Assembly: GCF_024166365.1 (NCBI RefSeq)
Contig: NC_064825.1
Coordinates: forward strand, 103,988,480 to 104,052,479
Reading direction: 5' to 3'
Length of the DNA stretch: 64,000 bases
DNA from: Elephas maximus indicus
Taxonomy: Eukaryota; Chordata; Mammalia; Proboscidea; Elephantidae
A program made the translations under genes and the position numbers. Numbering within the stretch: the first letter of the stretch is position 1; each line of letters begins with the position of its first letter. This document shows positions 34,176-45,616 of the stretch, in pieces. The notes under the pieces are model-generated. The model worked only from the letters and a program-made list of their open reading frames with translations. It was not told the DNA's origin and ran no database searches.

Positions 34176-37100
34176 TTTTTTTTTTAAATAATTTTTATTG
34201 AGCTTTAAGTGAACGTTTACAAATCAAGTCAGTCTGTCACATATAAGCTTATATACACCTTTTTTTCCCACCTTACTCCATACTCCCACTTACTCTCCCC
34301 CTAATGAGTCAGCCCTTCCAGTCCCTCCTTTCGTGACAATTTTGCCAGTTTCTAACCTTCTCTACCCTCCTATCTCCCCTCCAGACAGGAGATGCCAACA
34401 CAGTCTCAAGTATCCACCTGATACAAGTAGCTCACTCTTCGTCAGCATCTCTCTCCAACCCATTGTCCACTCCCTTCCATGTCTGATGAGTTATCTTCGG
34501 GAATGGTTCCTGTCCTGGGCAAACAGAAGGTTTGGGGACCATGACTGCTGGGATTCCTCTAGTCTCAGTCAGACCATTAAGTCTGGTCTTTTTATGAGAA
34601 TTTGGGGTCTGCATCCCACTGTTCTCCTGCTCCCTCAGGGGTTCTCTGTTGTGCTCCCTGTCAGGGCAGTCTTGGGTTGTGGCCGGGCACCATCTAGTTC
34701 TTCTGGTCTCAGGATGATGTAAGTCTGGTTCATGTGGCCCTTTCTGTCTCTTGGGCTCATAGTTATCGTGTGACCTTGGTGTTCTTCATTCTTGTTTGAT
34801 CCTGGTGGGTTGAGACCAATTGATGCATCTTAGATGGCCGATTATTAGCATTTAAGACTCCAGACGCCACATTTCAAAGTGGGATGCAGAATGTTTTCAT
34901 AATAGAATTATTTTGCCCATTGACTTAGAAGTCCCCTTAAGCCATAGTCCCCAAACCCCCGCCCTTGCTCCGCTGACCTTTGAAGCATTCAGTTTATCCC
35001 GGAAACTCCTTTGCTTTTGGTCCAGTCCAGTTGAGCTGACCTTCCGTGTATTGAGTATTGTCCTTCCCTTCACCTAAAATAGTTCTTATCTGCTAACTAA
35101 TCAGTAAATAACCCTCTCCCACCCTCCCCCCCCATAACCACAAAAGTATGTGTTCTTCTGAGTTTATACTATTTCTCAAGATTTTATAATAGTGGTCTTA
35201 CACAATATTTGTCCTTTTGCCTCTGACTAATTTCGCTCAGCATAATGCCTTCCAGGTTCCTCCATGTTATGAAATGTTTCACAGATTTCGTCACTGTTCT
35301 TTATCGATGCATAGTATTCCATTGTGTGAATATACCACAATTTATTTACCCATTCATCCGTTGATGGACACCTTGGTTGCTTCCAGCTTTTTGCTATTGT
35401 AAACAGAGCTGCAATAAACATGGGTGTGCATATATCTGTTCATGTGAAGGCTCTTATTTCTCTAGGGTATATTCCAAGGAGTGGGATTTCTGGGTTGTAT
35501 GGTACCTCTGTTTCTAACTTTTTAAGAAAATGCCAGATAGATTTCCAAAGTGGTTGTACCATTTTACATTCCCACCAGCAGTGTATAAGAGTTCCAATCT
35601 CTCCGCAGCCTCTCCAACATTTATTATTTTGGGTTTTTTGGGTTAATGCCAGCCTTGTTGGAGTGAGATGGAATCTCATCGCAGTTTTAATTTGCATTTC
35701 TCTAATGGCTAATGATCGAGAGCATTTTCTCATGTATCTGTTAGCTGCCTGAATATCTTCTTTAGTGAAGTGCGTGTTCATATCCTTTGCCCACTTCTTG
35801 ATTGGGTTGTTTGTCTTTTTGTGGTTGAGTTTTAACAGCATATAGATTTTAGATATTAGGCACTGGTCGGAGATGTCATAGCTGAAAATTCTTTCCCAAT
35901 CTGTAGGTGGTCTTTTTACTCTTTTGGTGAAGTCTTTAGATGAGCATAGGTGTTTGATTTTTAGGAACTCCTAATTATCTGGTTTCTCTTCGTCATTTTT
36001 GGTAATGTTTTGTATTCTGTTTATGCCTCGTATTAGGGCTCCTAACGTTGTCCCTATTTTTTCTTCCATGATCTTTATCTTTATGTTTAGGTCTTTGATC
36101 CATTTGGAGTTAGTTTTTGTGCATGGTGTGAGGTATGGGTCCTGTTTCATTTTTTTGCAAATGGATATCCAGTTATGCCAGCACCATTCGTTAAAAAGAC
36201 TATCTTTTCCCCAATTAACTGGCACTGGGCCTTTGTCAAATATCAGCTGCTCATATGTGGACGGATTTATATCTGGATTCTCAATTCTGTTCCATTGGTC
36301 TATGTGCCTGTTGTTGTACCAGTACCAGGCTGTTTTGACTACTGTGGCTGTATCATAGGTTCTGAAATCAGGTAGAGTGAGGCCTCCCACTTTCTTCTTC
36401 TTTTTCAGTAATGCTTTACTTATCCGGGGCTTCTTTCCCTTCTGTATGAAGTTGGTGATTTGTTTCTCCACCACATTAAAAAATGTCATTGGAGTTTGGA
36501 TCGGAAGTGCATTGTATGTATAGATGGCTTTTGGTAGAATAGACATTTTTACTATGTTAAGTCTTCCTATCCATGACCAAGGTATGTTTTTCCACTTATG
36601 CAGGTCCTTTTCAGTTTCTTGCGGTAGTACTTTGTAGTTTTCTTTGTATAGGTCTTTTACATCTTTGGTAAGATTTATTCCTAAGCATTTTATCTTTTGG
36701 GGGGCTACTGTGAATGGTATTGAGTTGATTATTTCCTCTTCGATGTTCTTTTTGTTGATGTAGAGGAATCCAAGTGATTTTTGTATGTTTATCTTATAAC
36801 CTGAGATTCTGCCAAACTCTTCTATTAGTTTCAGTAGTTTTCTGGAGCATTCCTTAGGGTTTTCTGTGCATAAGATCATGTCATCTGCAAATAGAGATCA
36901 TTTTACTTCCTCGTTGCCAATCCGGATGCCCTTTATTTCTTTGTCTAGCCTAATTGCTCTGGCTAGGACCTCTAGCACAATGTTGAATAAGAGCAGTGTT
37001 AAAGGGCATCCTTGTCTGGTTCCCGTTCTCAAGGGAAATGCTTTCAGGCTCTCTCCATTTAGAGTGATGTTGGCTGTTGGCTTTGTATAAAGATGCCCTT

Positions 37101-40100
37101 TATTATGTTGAGGAATTTTCCTTCAATTCCTATTTTGCTGAGTTTTTATCATGAATGAGTGTTGGACTTTGTCAAATGCCTTTTCAGCATCAATTGATAA
37201 GATCATGTGGTTTTTGTCTTTTGTTTTATTTATATGGTGGATTACATTAATGGTTTTTCTAATATTAAACCAGCCTTGCATACCTGGTATAAATAACACT
37301 TGGTCGTGGTGGATTATTTTTTTGATATGTTGTTGAATTCTATTGGCTAGAATTTTGTTGAGGATTTTTGCATCTATGTTCATGAGGGATATAGGTCTGT
37401 AATTTTCTTTTTTTGTGATGTCTTTACCTGGTTTTGGTATCAGGGAGATGGTGGCTTCATAGAATGAGGTAGGCAGTATTCCGTCCTTTTCTATGCTTTG
37501 AAATACCTTTAGTAGTAGTGATGTTAACTCTTCTCTGAAAGTTTGGTAGAACTCTGCGGTGAAGCCATCCGGGCCAGGGCTTCTTTTTGTTGGGAGTTTT
37601 TTGATTACCATTTCAATCTCTTTTTTTGTTATGGGTCTATTTAGTTGTTCTACTTCTGCTTGTGTTAGTTTAGGTAGGTAGTGTTTTTCTAGGAATTCAT
37701 CCATTTCTTCTAGGTTTGCAAATTTGTTAGAGTACAATTTTTTGTAATAATCCGATACGATTCTTTTAATTTCAGTTGGGTCCGTTGTGATGTGACCCAT
37801 CTCGTTTCTTATTCAGGTTATTTGTTTCCTTTCCTGTATTTCTTTAGTCAGTCTAGCCAATGGTTTATCAATTTTGTTAATTTTTTTGAAGAACCAGCTT
37901 TTGGCATTGTTAATTCTTTCAACTGTTTTTCTGTTCTCTAATTCATTTAGTTCAGCTCTAATTTTTATTATTTGTTTTCTTCTGGTGCCTGATGGATTCT
38001 TTTGTTGCTCACTTTCTATTTGTTCAAGTTGTAGGGACAGTTCTCTGATTTTGGCTCTTTCTTCTTTTTGTATGTGTGCATTTATTGATATAAATTGACC
38101 TCTGAGCACTGCTTTTGCTGTGTCCCAGAAGTTTTGATAGGAAGTATTTTCATTGTCGCTGCATGCTATGAATTTCTTTATTCCCTCCTTAATGTCTTCT
38201 ATAACCCAGTCTTTTTTGAGCAGGGTATTGTTCAGTTTCCAAGTATTTGATTTCTTTTCTCTAATTTTTCTGTTATTGATTTCCACTCTTATGGCCTCGT
38301 GGTCTGAGAAGATGCTTTGAATATTTTGATTTTTTGGATTCTACAAAGGTTTGTTTTATGACCTAGTATGTGGTCTATTCTAGAGAATATTCCATGTGCG
38401 CTAGAAAAAAAAGTATACTTTGCAGCTGTTGGGTGGAGTGTTCTATATAAGTCTATGAGGTCAAGTTGGTTGATTGTAGCAATTAGGTCTTCCGTGTCTC
38501 TATTGAGCTTCTTACTGGATGTCCTGTCCTTCTCCGAAAGTGGTGTGTTGAAGTCTCCTACTATAATTGTGGAGGTGTCTATCTCACTTTTCAGTTGTGT
38601 TAAAGTTTGTTTTATGTATCTTGCAGCCCTGTCATTGGGTGCATAAATATTTAATATGGTTATATCTTCCTGGTCAATTGTCCCTTTATCATTATGTAGT
38701 GTCCTTCTTTATCCTTTGTGGTGGATTTAAGTTTAAAGTCTATTTTGTCAGAAATTAATATTGCTACTCCTGCTCTTTTTTGCTTATTGTTTGCTTGATA
38801 TATTTTTTCCATCCTTTGAGTTTTTGTTTGTGTCTCTAAGTCTAAGGTGTGTCTCTTGTAGGCAGCATATAGCGGATCGTGTTTCTTTATCCAGTCTGAG
38901 ACTCTCTGTCTCTTTATTGGTGCATTTAGTGCATTTACATTCAGCATAATAATAGATAAGTATGTGTTTAGTGCTGTCATTTTGATGCCTTTTTATGTGT
39001 GTTTTTGACAATTTCACTTTTCCACTTACTTCTTTGTGCTGAGACGTTTTTCTTTGTAAATTGTGTGTTCCTCTTTTTCATAGTATTTAACTTTATGTTT
39101 GCTGAGTCGTTATGTTCTTCTTGGTTTTTATTTTGAGTTATGGAGTTGTTATACCTCTTCGTGGTTACCTTAATATTTAACCCTATTTTTCTAAGTAAAA
39201 ACCTAACTTGTATTGTCCTATATCGCCTTGTAGCCCTCTCCATATGGCAGTTCTATGCCACCTGTATTTAGTCCCTCTTTTTGATTATTGTGATCTTTTA
39301 CGTATGGACTTCAATGATTCCCTATTTTGAGTGTTTTTTTTTTTTAATTAATCTTAATTTGTTTTTGTGATTTCCCTATTTGAGTTGATATCAGGATGCT
39401 CTGTTCTGTGACCTTGTGTTGTGCTGGTATCTGATATTATTGGTTTTCTGACCAAACCATTTCCTTCAGTATTTCTTGTAGCTTTGGTTTGGTTTTTGCA
39501 AATTCTCTAAGCTTGTGTTTATCTGTAAATGTCTTAATTTCACCTTCGCATTTTAGAGAGAGTTTTGCTGGATATATAATCCTTGGCTGGCAGTTTTTCT
39601 CCTTCAGTGCTCTATTTATGTCATCTCATTGCCTTCTTGCCTGCATGGTTTCTGCTGAGTAGTCTGAACTTATTCTTATTGATTCTCCTTTGTAGGAGAC
39701 CTTTCTTTTATCCCTGGCTGTTTTTAAAATTTTCTCTTTATCTTTGGTTTTGACAAGTTTGATGATAATATGTCTTGGTGATTTTCATTTTGGATCAATC
39801 TTAAATGGGATTTGATGAGCATCTTGGATAGATATCCTTTCGTCTTTCATGATGTCAGGGAAGTCTTCTGCCAACAGATCTTCAACTATTCTCTCTGTGT
39901 TTTCTGATATCCCTCCCTGTTCTGGGACTCCAATCACACGCAAGCAATTCTTCTCGATAGAGTCCCACATGATTCTTAGGGTTTCTTCATTTTTTTTTAA
40001 TTCTTTTATCTGATTTTTTTTCAGCTATGTTGGTGTCAATTCCTTGGTTCTCCAGATCTCCCACTCTGCATTCTAATTGCTCGAGTCTGCTCCTCTGACT

Positions 40101-41992
40101 TCCTATTGAGTTGTCTAATTCTGTAATTTTATTGTTAATCTTTTGGATTTCTGAATGCTGTCTCTCTATGGATTCTTGCAGCTTATTATTTTTTCCACTA
40201 TGTTCTTGAATAATCTTTTTGAGTTCTTCAACTGCTTTATCAGTGTGTTCCTTGGCTTTTTCTGTAGATTGCCTTATTTCATTTCTGAGGTCATCCCTGA
40301 TGTCTTGAAGCATTCTGTAAATTAGTTTTTTTATATTCTGTATCTGGCAATTCCAGGATTGTATCTTCATTTGGGAAAGATTTTGATTCTTTAGTTTGGG
40401 GAGTTGTAGAAGCAATCATGGTCTACTTCTTTATGTGGTTTGATAGCGACTGCTGTCTCCGAGCCATCACTAAGATATTGTAGTGATTTATTCTATATTT
40501 GCTCACTGAGTCTTATCTTGTTTTGTTTTCTTTCAAGATACGTAGATGGGCTACTAGATTGCGCTGTTTTGATTGTTGTAGCCCTTGACTCACTTATGTC
40601 CTACTACCAGCTGGTTTGGGCTCTTACCAGATATATAAGCCTGAGTCCATTCTCTATTCTTGAGTAGAATCTGATTTTGGGTCATCAAGTGTGTGGAGCA
40701 GACTGTCACCTATCCACCTAGAGAAGTAGTGGTGATAGTTGTGTGCACCAGATTCTAGTAGCAGCAGGGGTTCACACTCCAGGGGGGGCAGGATGCTGAC
40801 AGGCTTCCTCCAAGTGTCTGTGAGGTAGGTGAGTGGGCTCTGAAGCTGTACCTTAGGCCCCCAATGCAAGTACCTCTACAGATTGGTAGGTGTCACCCTC
40901 CTTAGACCCCTAAGGCAGGAGGCTAGGTGGTCTGGGGGGAGCCTCAGCCCTCAGTTCCCTGTTGTGGGTCAGTGAGGGCTCTGTTGAATATGCAGAGATA
41001 TCAGACCTGGGAAACTTGTCTTCCCAGTAATCGGCTAAAACAATTGCAGTCAGATCCCTATCAGAATTGTCTTTGCATTATAATAGCCACCTTGTTCCCT
41101 GTAGGGATGAAAGCCCAAGAGTGTGGATCACATATGCTTGGCTGGAGCTGGTTCTGTGTTTTTAGTCCAATTAGGGAAGGATTTTTGGTCCCTGGGTTTT
41201 TTGTAGCTGCTTCTCTGAGGCCAGGAGAATGGGTTAGGAAAAGACCAAAAAGAAAGAAAAACCGCAAGCACTTCACTCTCTAGTTCAGGAAATTCCAATG
41301 TTAATGAAGCCGCCTGCGAAGGGGAGGGGAGGGTTCAGACAAATAGGAGAGAGTAGCACCCCGGAATATAGACAAAGTTACTTATCTTGCTTGGGATGAC
41401 TGTTTTATCTGAGATTCCCAAGGGGCGCGTCGACTGTGTGCGCTGGCTGGGTAGAGATTGCCCCCGAGGGTCAGGACCGTGTCCCGTGCTTGCGCTGTCT
41501 CAGAAGCCGCTGTTAGTTCCTCTGCTCCCAGTCCAAAGCCCAGCGCCAAAGTTCCCCAAGTGGGACGCTGGACTCCTGGCTCCAAAACCAGTCGCTGCCT
41601 CCTGGTGACTTCTCCTCCTCTCAGCTGCATTGCTGCGCTGCCTGCGAGCACTGGCTGGGCCTCCCCTGAGGTCAGTTCAGGGGGCTAGGGCTGTGCCCCG
41701 TGTTTGCACAGTCTCAGGATATCGTGCTCAGCTCCCCTGCGCCCAGTCCAGAGCCCGGCACCAAGGTTTCCTGACTGGGACACTGGCTCCAGGCTCCAAA
41801 AACAGTCGCTGCTTCCCCGTGGTTGTTCGTTCTCAGTCTCTGTCACTGAGGTCAACTCTTTAGATCTGTGTTTGATGGTCAGGGTTCGTAGGTTGTCATG
41901 TATGTGATCGATTCACTTGTTTTTCTGAGTATTTGTTGCAAGAGGGATCCGAGGTAGCTTCTACCTAGTCAGCCATCTTGGCCCCGCCTCCT
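34176..41992 (-). mobile_element. L1-B, full-length but dead L1 LINE
   Basis: About 7.8 kb, minus strand, closely related to L1-A. The target duplication aaacctgattttt (34168) and aaatctgattttt (41993) flanks it. 5' UTR 41992 to about 40430 is GC-rich. ORF1 is about 40430-39200: coiled coil at 39987-40415 with repeated Glu/Lys heptads, then NTERIVEDLLAEDFPDIMKD. ORF2 is 38980-35200: endonuclease (YLSIIMLNVN, AGVAILISD), RT fingers and palm at 37123-37800 ([36 protein letters not shown]), the ADD region near 36880, thumb at 35971-36879, Cys region at 35440-35841 and tail TDEWVNKLWYIHTMEYYASI. 3' UTR about 35200-34180. Several stops and frame shifts, so inactive. Confidence 0.95.
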
Positions 41993-42077
41993 AAATCTGA
42001 TTTTTTTAAAGCACGCAATTTCTTGTATATATTTGTAAGCTGGACACATACAGGAAATTATGACAAAGATCTGCTTT

Positions 42078-42480
42078 TTCATATAATTTTATTTTGTCAT
42101 TGTTGCTGAGAACATACAAAACAAAACATACATCAATTCAATAGTTTTTAGATGTACACGTTAGTGAACTTCATTACATTCTTCGAGTTGTGCAACCATT
42201 CTCATTCTCCTTTTCTGAGTTGTTCTTCCCCCATTAACATAAACTCACTGCCCCCTAAGGTTCCTGTCTAATCTTTGGAGGTGCTGTTGTCAATTTGATC
42301 CCATATAGATAATTATTCAAGAAGGCTGGCACTTTTTATTAGTTATTGTTTGATTTTAAGAAGACTTCAGGGTATATTTTTGGTTTAAGGTTTATAGGTT
42401 ATTTCAGGTCAATAGTTTCAGTGGTTCATCCAAACTTCATGGCTCCAGAAAGTCTGTAGTCCACAGAACATGTTTTTTTA
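42078..42480 (-). mobile_element. Older L1 3' end fragment
   Basis: 'tgtcattgttgctgagaaca', 'caaaacatacatcaattcaa', 'cttcgagttgtgcaaccatt', 'cccattaacataaactcac' are a common afrotherian L1 3' segment. 5'-truncated. Confidence 0.65.
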
Positions 42481-42893
42481 AAGGCATTATCTGTGAGATC
42501 TGACCTCACTTAAAGCTCTGAGAACATGAGAAATGCCAGTATCATGTCATAGTCAAATGCCTGGGTTAGAAATCTCTTCCTGAAAACAAGTTTCTGAGCT
42601 TTTCCCAGAAATCTCACAAGCTCTGTTTAGAGACATATCTTTTGGTTCCTGGCACTGAGTTATCCCTTCTCCTTCCCCAGAGGACCAGGACAGTTTCCTT
42701 CATTAGTGAGTATGTTTTGAAATTAGTTGTGCTGAAAGCATCTCGTAATCCTTCCCTACAGCATGCTCGTTTGTAACTGCAGATATGTTTAAGGCCATTT
42801 TTATCCCAGAATAATGAGTTAGTGATGGGCCCAGCCTTCATTTCTTAGAGGGCTAGTCACTGGCTCTTTTAGGAGCCTTTAGAGTGATAATTG
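42481..42893. other. Unassigned intergenic stretch
   Basis: No recognised repeat or gene, and no partner in unit 1. Confidence 0.45.
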
Positions 42894-43275
42894 TTTTTAT
42901 TGCTGTAGAGTTCATTGTGATTCATGGTGATCCCGTGCAACAGAATGAAACATTGCCCAATCCTGTCTGATCTTCATGATCATTGCTATGCTCAAGTCCA
43001 CTGTTGTGGCCCCTCTTATTTTGAAGGCCTTTCAACTTAGGGGGCTTATCTTCCCTCATTGTATTGAACAATGTTCTGTTGAGATCCATAGGATTTTCAC
43101 TGGCTAATTTTCCAAAACTGATCACTAGGCCTTTCTTCCTAGTTTGTCTTAGTCTGGAAGCTTCTCTGAAACCTGTCCATTATGGTGACTCTGCTGGTAT
43201 TTGAAATACTGATGGCATAGCTTCTAGCATCAAAGCAACACGCAAGTCACCATAGCACAACAAACTGACAGAGTG
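42894..43275 (-). mobile_element. Short non-autonomous RTE derivative
   Basis: About 380 bases combining the RTE 3' end (42908-43010: 'cattgtgattcatggtgatc', 'gatcattgctatgctcaag') with RTE 5' UTR (43020-43275, matching 18410-18660) and nothing of the coding region. This is the layout of an internally deleted, SINE-sized RTE family that would need the RTE enzyme in trans. I believe such families are known from afrotherians, but could not check. Confidence 0.7.
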
Positions 43276-44653
43276 GTGGTGCCTGAGATAATAAGCCACC
43301 CTGATATTGTCCTGTTAGGAAATGGATGAAATTTATGACATATTTTGGGTGAAATGAGACTGGGACAGATATTTGATCCTGCCATGGTCACAGCTAGCAA
43401 AGGATTGTAGTGGTACTTTTGGGCTCTTCTGTCAGAAATAGACAGAGGCTACAACAAGCCCTGGGGGGCATCCTGAAGGCTACAACATTTGAGCAATTTC
43501 CACTATTTATCTTCTGAGTCATTTTTCCAATTTAAATCATTAACTTGTCATGGTTAAGGAAGTATGTAATATCATTTCCCTTTAACAGATGAAGAAACAG
43601 AGAGAGGTGAAGCAACTTGCTTACATTTCCAAGGCTAATTACCACCAGAGACAAGATGAGAAATCAGACCTATGAGATCAACGCTTCTTCATCTGTGACG
43701 TCAAAGCATGTGACTATTTCCAAATCTCTCAGTAATTCATTATGTTCTTGGTATAGTTCTTTTCTATAATCCAAACCTGGTATTATTATTGTTCAGTTAC
43801 ATGACACCAGCTGGTTCTTACATCACTGCTAAGTGACTATAACCACTGTTTTGTTTTCAGGGTCTCCTTTTCCTTTGTGTCTAAAATCAGATTTTAATGT
43901 ACAGATATTACATCTGTCTTAACTCTACAGAATTTATCAATTTTATATTCCTTTTGCTCTAGTCAATTCTGCTTCTGATAATTTCTCTAGACAATTGTAG
44001 ACTACAGGGAATGGTGGAGATGAAATTTTAAAAAAGTACCTTTGCAGCAAATGCTCTCTTATCGGGATTGTGATATCTAAAATGTTTTCTACTTCTATGG
44101 TGGGAGAACATTTATACCTCTCAAAGGTAGGCAGGTAAAAGAAAAAAAAGTACATTTTGATGGAAGTGCTTCTTTGAGACTCTCTCCCTTCTAGTCTAAA
44201 CTCCTTTCATATAATTTTTTCCATTCTTTTAAAAAATAAACTCCACTCTAGCTGTAGGACAGGGTATAAAAAATATTCAAGGATCTTGGTGTTGATGTGT
44301 TTCATACCCACAGTAGGGGCCGCATTATGACTTTTGTGGACCCTACCTACTTTTATCTTCATAGGCCCCTTCCTCCACAGAAAATATTAAAACTACAGAT
44401 GCATGTTACTGCATTAGTATAAAGATGAATATAACACAAGTTGGAACATATTTTTCTTATTTTTGAAAAAATTAAAACATTTCTCAGGCTCCTAAAATTG
44501 TCTTAGACTCCTGGCACTGTGCCTATTGTGCCTAAAGAATGTAAGCCCTGCCCACAGTACGTGGGCTTACTAAAGTCCATTGATCCAGTCAAGAGAAGTG
44601 ACTGTTCCAAGTATAATCAAGAATTATTTATCTAAATACTTCAGTCACAAGAT
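43276..44653. other. Intergenic DNA 3' of OR-alpha2
   Basis: Mostly unassigned. A reverse MIR-like piece lies at about 43575-43690 ('cagatgaagaaacagagagagg', 'aagcaacttgcttac'). From about 44508 it matches the OR-alpha1 3' flank at 6180. No gene. Confidence 0.5.
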
Positions 44654-45616
44654 TTATCTATCACCAGTGTTCATTTTTTGATCCCAGAGCTTCTTCATGA
44701 TGTTTTTCATTTCTGCATTTCTTAGGGTATAGATTAAAGGGTTCAACATAGGAGTTACTAGGGTGCAAAATACAGTCACAGCTTTGTCAGCAGGGAAGGA
44801 GGTCATGGGTCTTAGGTACAGGAATGAACAAGGTACAAAGAATAAGATGACCACAGTGACATGAGAAGCACATGTAGAGAGGGCTTTGCGGCGCCCTTCA
44901 GAGCTGTAAGACTTCAGGGAGTGCAGGATGATGACATAGGAAGTGACCAGCATAGAAAAAGTGAGCAAACAAAGTGAGCCACTATTGGCAGCCATCAGAG
45001 GCCCCAAAGTGTGAGTGTCTATGCAGACCAGCTCCAGGAGAGGTATTAAATCACACATAAAATGGTCAATGACATTGGGGCCACAAAATGGTAAGTGGAC
45101 CATGAACAATAGCTGGATCTCTCCATGAATAAATCCCAAAATCCCAGCCATTCCCACCAGAAAACTACATAGAGGCCTGTTCATGATGGTTGTGTAGTGT
45201 AAGGGCTTGCAGATGGCCACGTAGCGGTCATAGGCCATTGCAAGTAACAAAATGATCTCAGTTCCAGCAAATAAATGTTCAACAAAGAGCTGAGTCATGC
45301 AGCCATTGAAGGATATGGTGTTTTTCTCAGAGATCAAGTCAAAGATCATTTTGGGAGCTATGGAGGAAGAGTAGAAAGCATCTATAATGGACAAACAGGA
45401 CAGAAAAAAGTACATGGGAGATCCCAGGGCTGGGCTGATGAAGATAGTGACCGAGATGAGCAGATTACCTGCCAATGTCATTAAGTAGGTGATTAGAACT
45501 ACAGGAAATAAGAGTTTCTGCAGTTGTGGATTCTGAGTTAGGCCCAGCAAGATGAATTCTGTTACGTTGCTCATCCTTTTTACCAAGGCAGTCTGGGTTG
45601 AGGGCATGTGCCCCAT
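44654..45616 (-). CDS. Olfactory receptor, family 4 (OR4C-like), OR-alpha2
   Basis: Intact 320-residue odorant receptor, duplicate of OR-alpha1. Hallmarks: NVT glycosylation site at 17-19, GN 50-51, SPMYFFL 66-72, Cys106, [15 protein letters not shown] 127-141, SY 226-227, KALSTCASH 244-252, [12 protein letters not shown] 289-300. About 28 of 320 residues differ from OR-alpha1; many lie in the termini, TM3-TM5 and ECL2 (for example F112V, A119T, I125L, A143T, Q173H, T200I, N202T, counted by eye), positions that often shape ligand choice. Two starts are possible: Met1, preceded by a splice-acceptor-like ttttcag, or Met15 at the usual family start. Met1 is chosen because OR-alpha1 shares it and has no Met15. 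Membrane protein of olfactory neurons by family knowledge. Confidence 0.94.
   Translation of the reverse strand: MGHMPSTQTALVKRMSNVTEFILLGLTQNPQLQKLLFPVVLITYLMTLAGNLLISVTIFISPALGSPMYFFLSCLSIIDAFYSSSIAPKMIFDLISEKNTISFNGCMTQLFVEHLFAGTEIILLLAMAYDRYVAICKPLHYTTIMNRPLCSFLVGMAGILGFIHGEIQLLFMVHLPFCGPNVIDHFMCDLIPLLELVCIDTHTLGPLMAANSGSLCLLTFSMLVTSYVIILHSLKSYSSEGRRKALSTCASHVTVVILFFVPCSFLYLRPMTSFPADKAVTVFCTLVTPMLNPLIYTLRNAEMKNIMKKLWDQKMNTGDR

Noticed and set aside
35971-36879. 302-residue ORF that could be taken as a host gene
   Set aside because: It is the thumb and C-terminal part of L1-B ORF2.
37123-37800. 225-residue ORF with RT-like motifs
   Set aside because: It is L1-B ORF2 reverse transcriptase, not a host enzyme.
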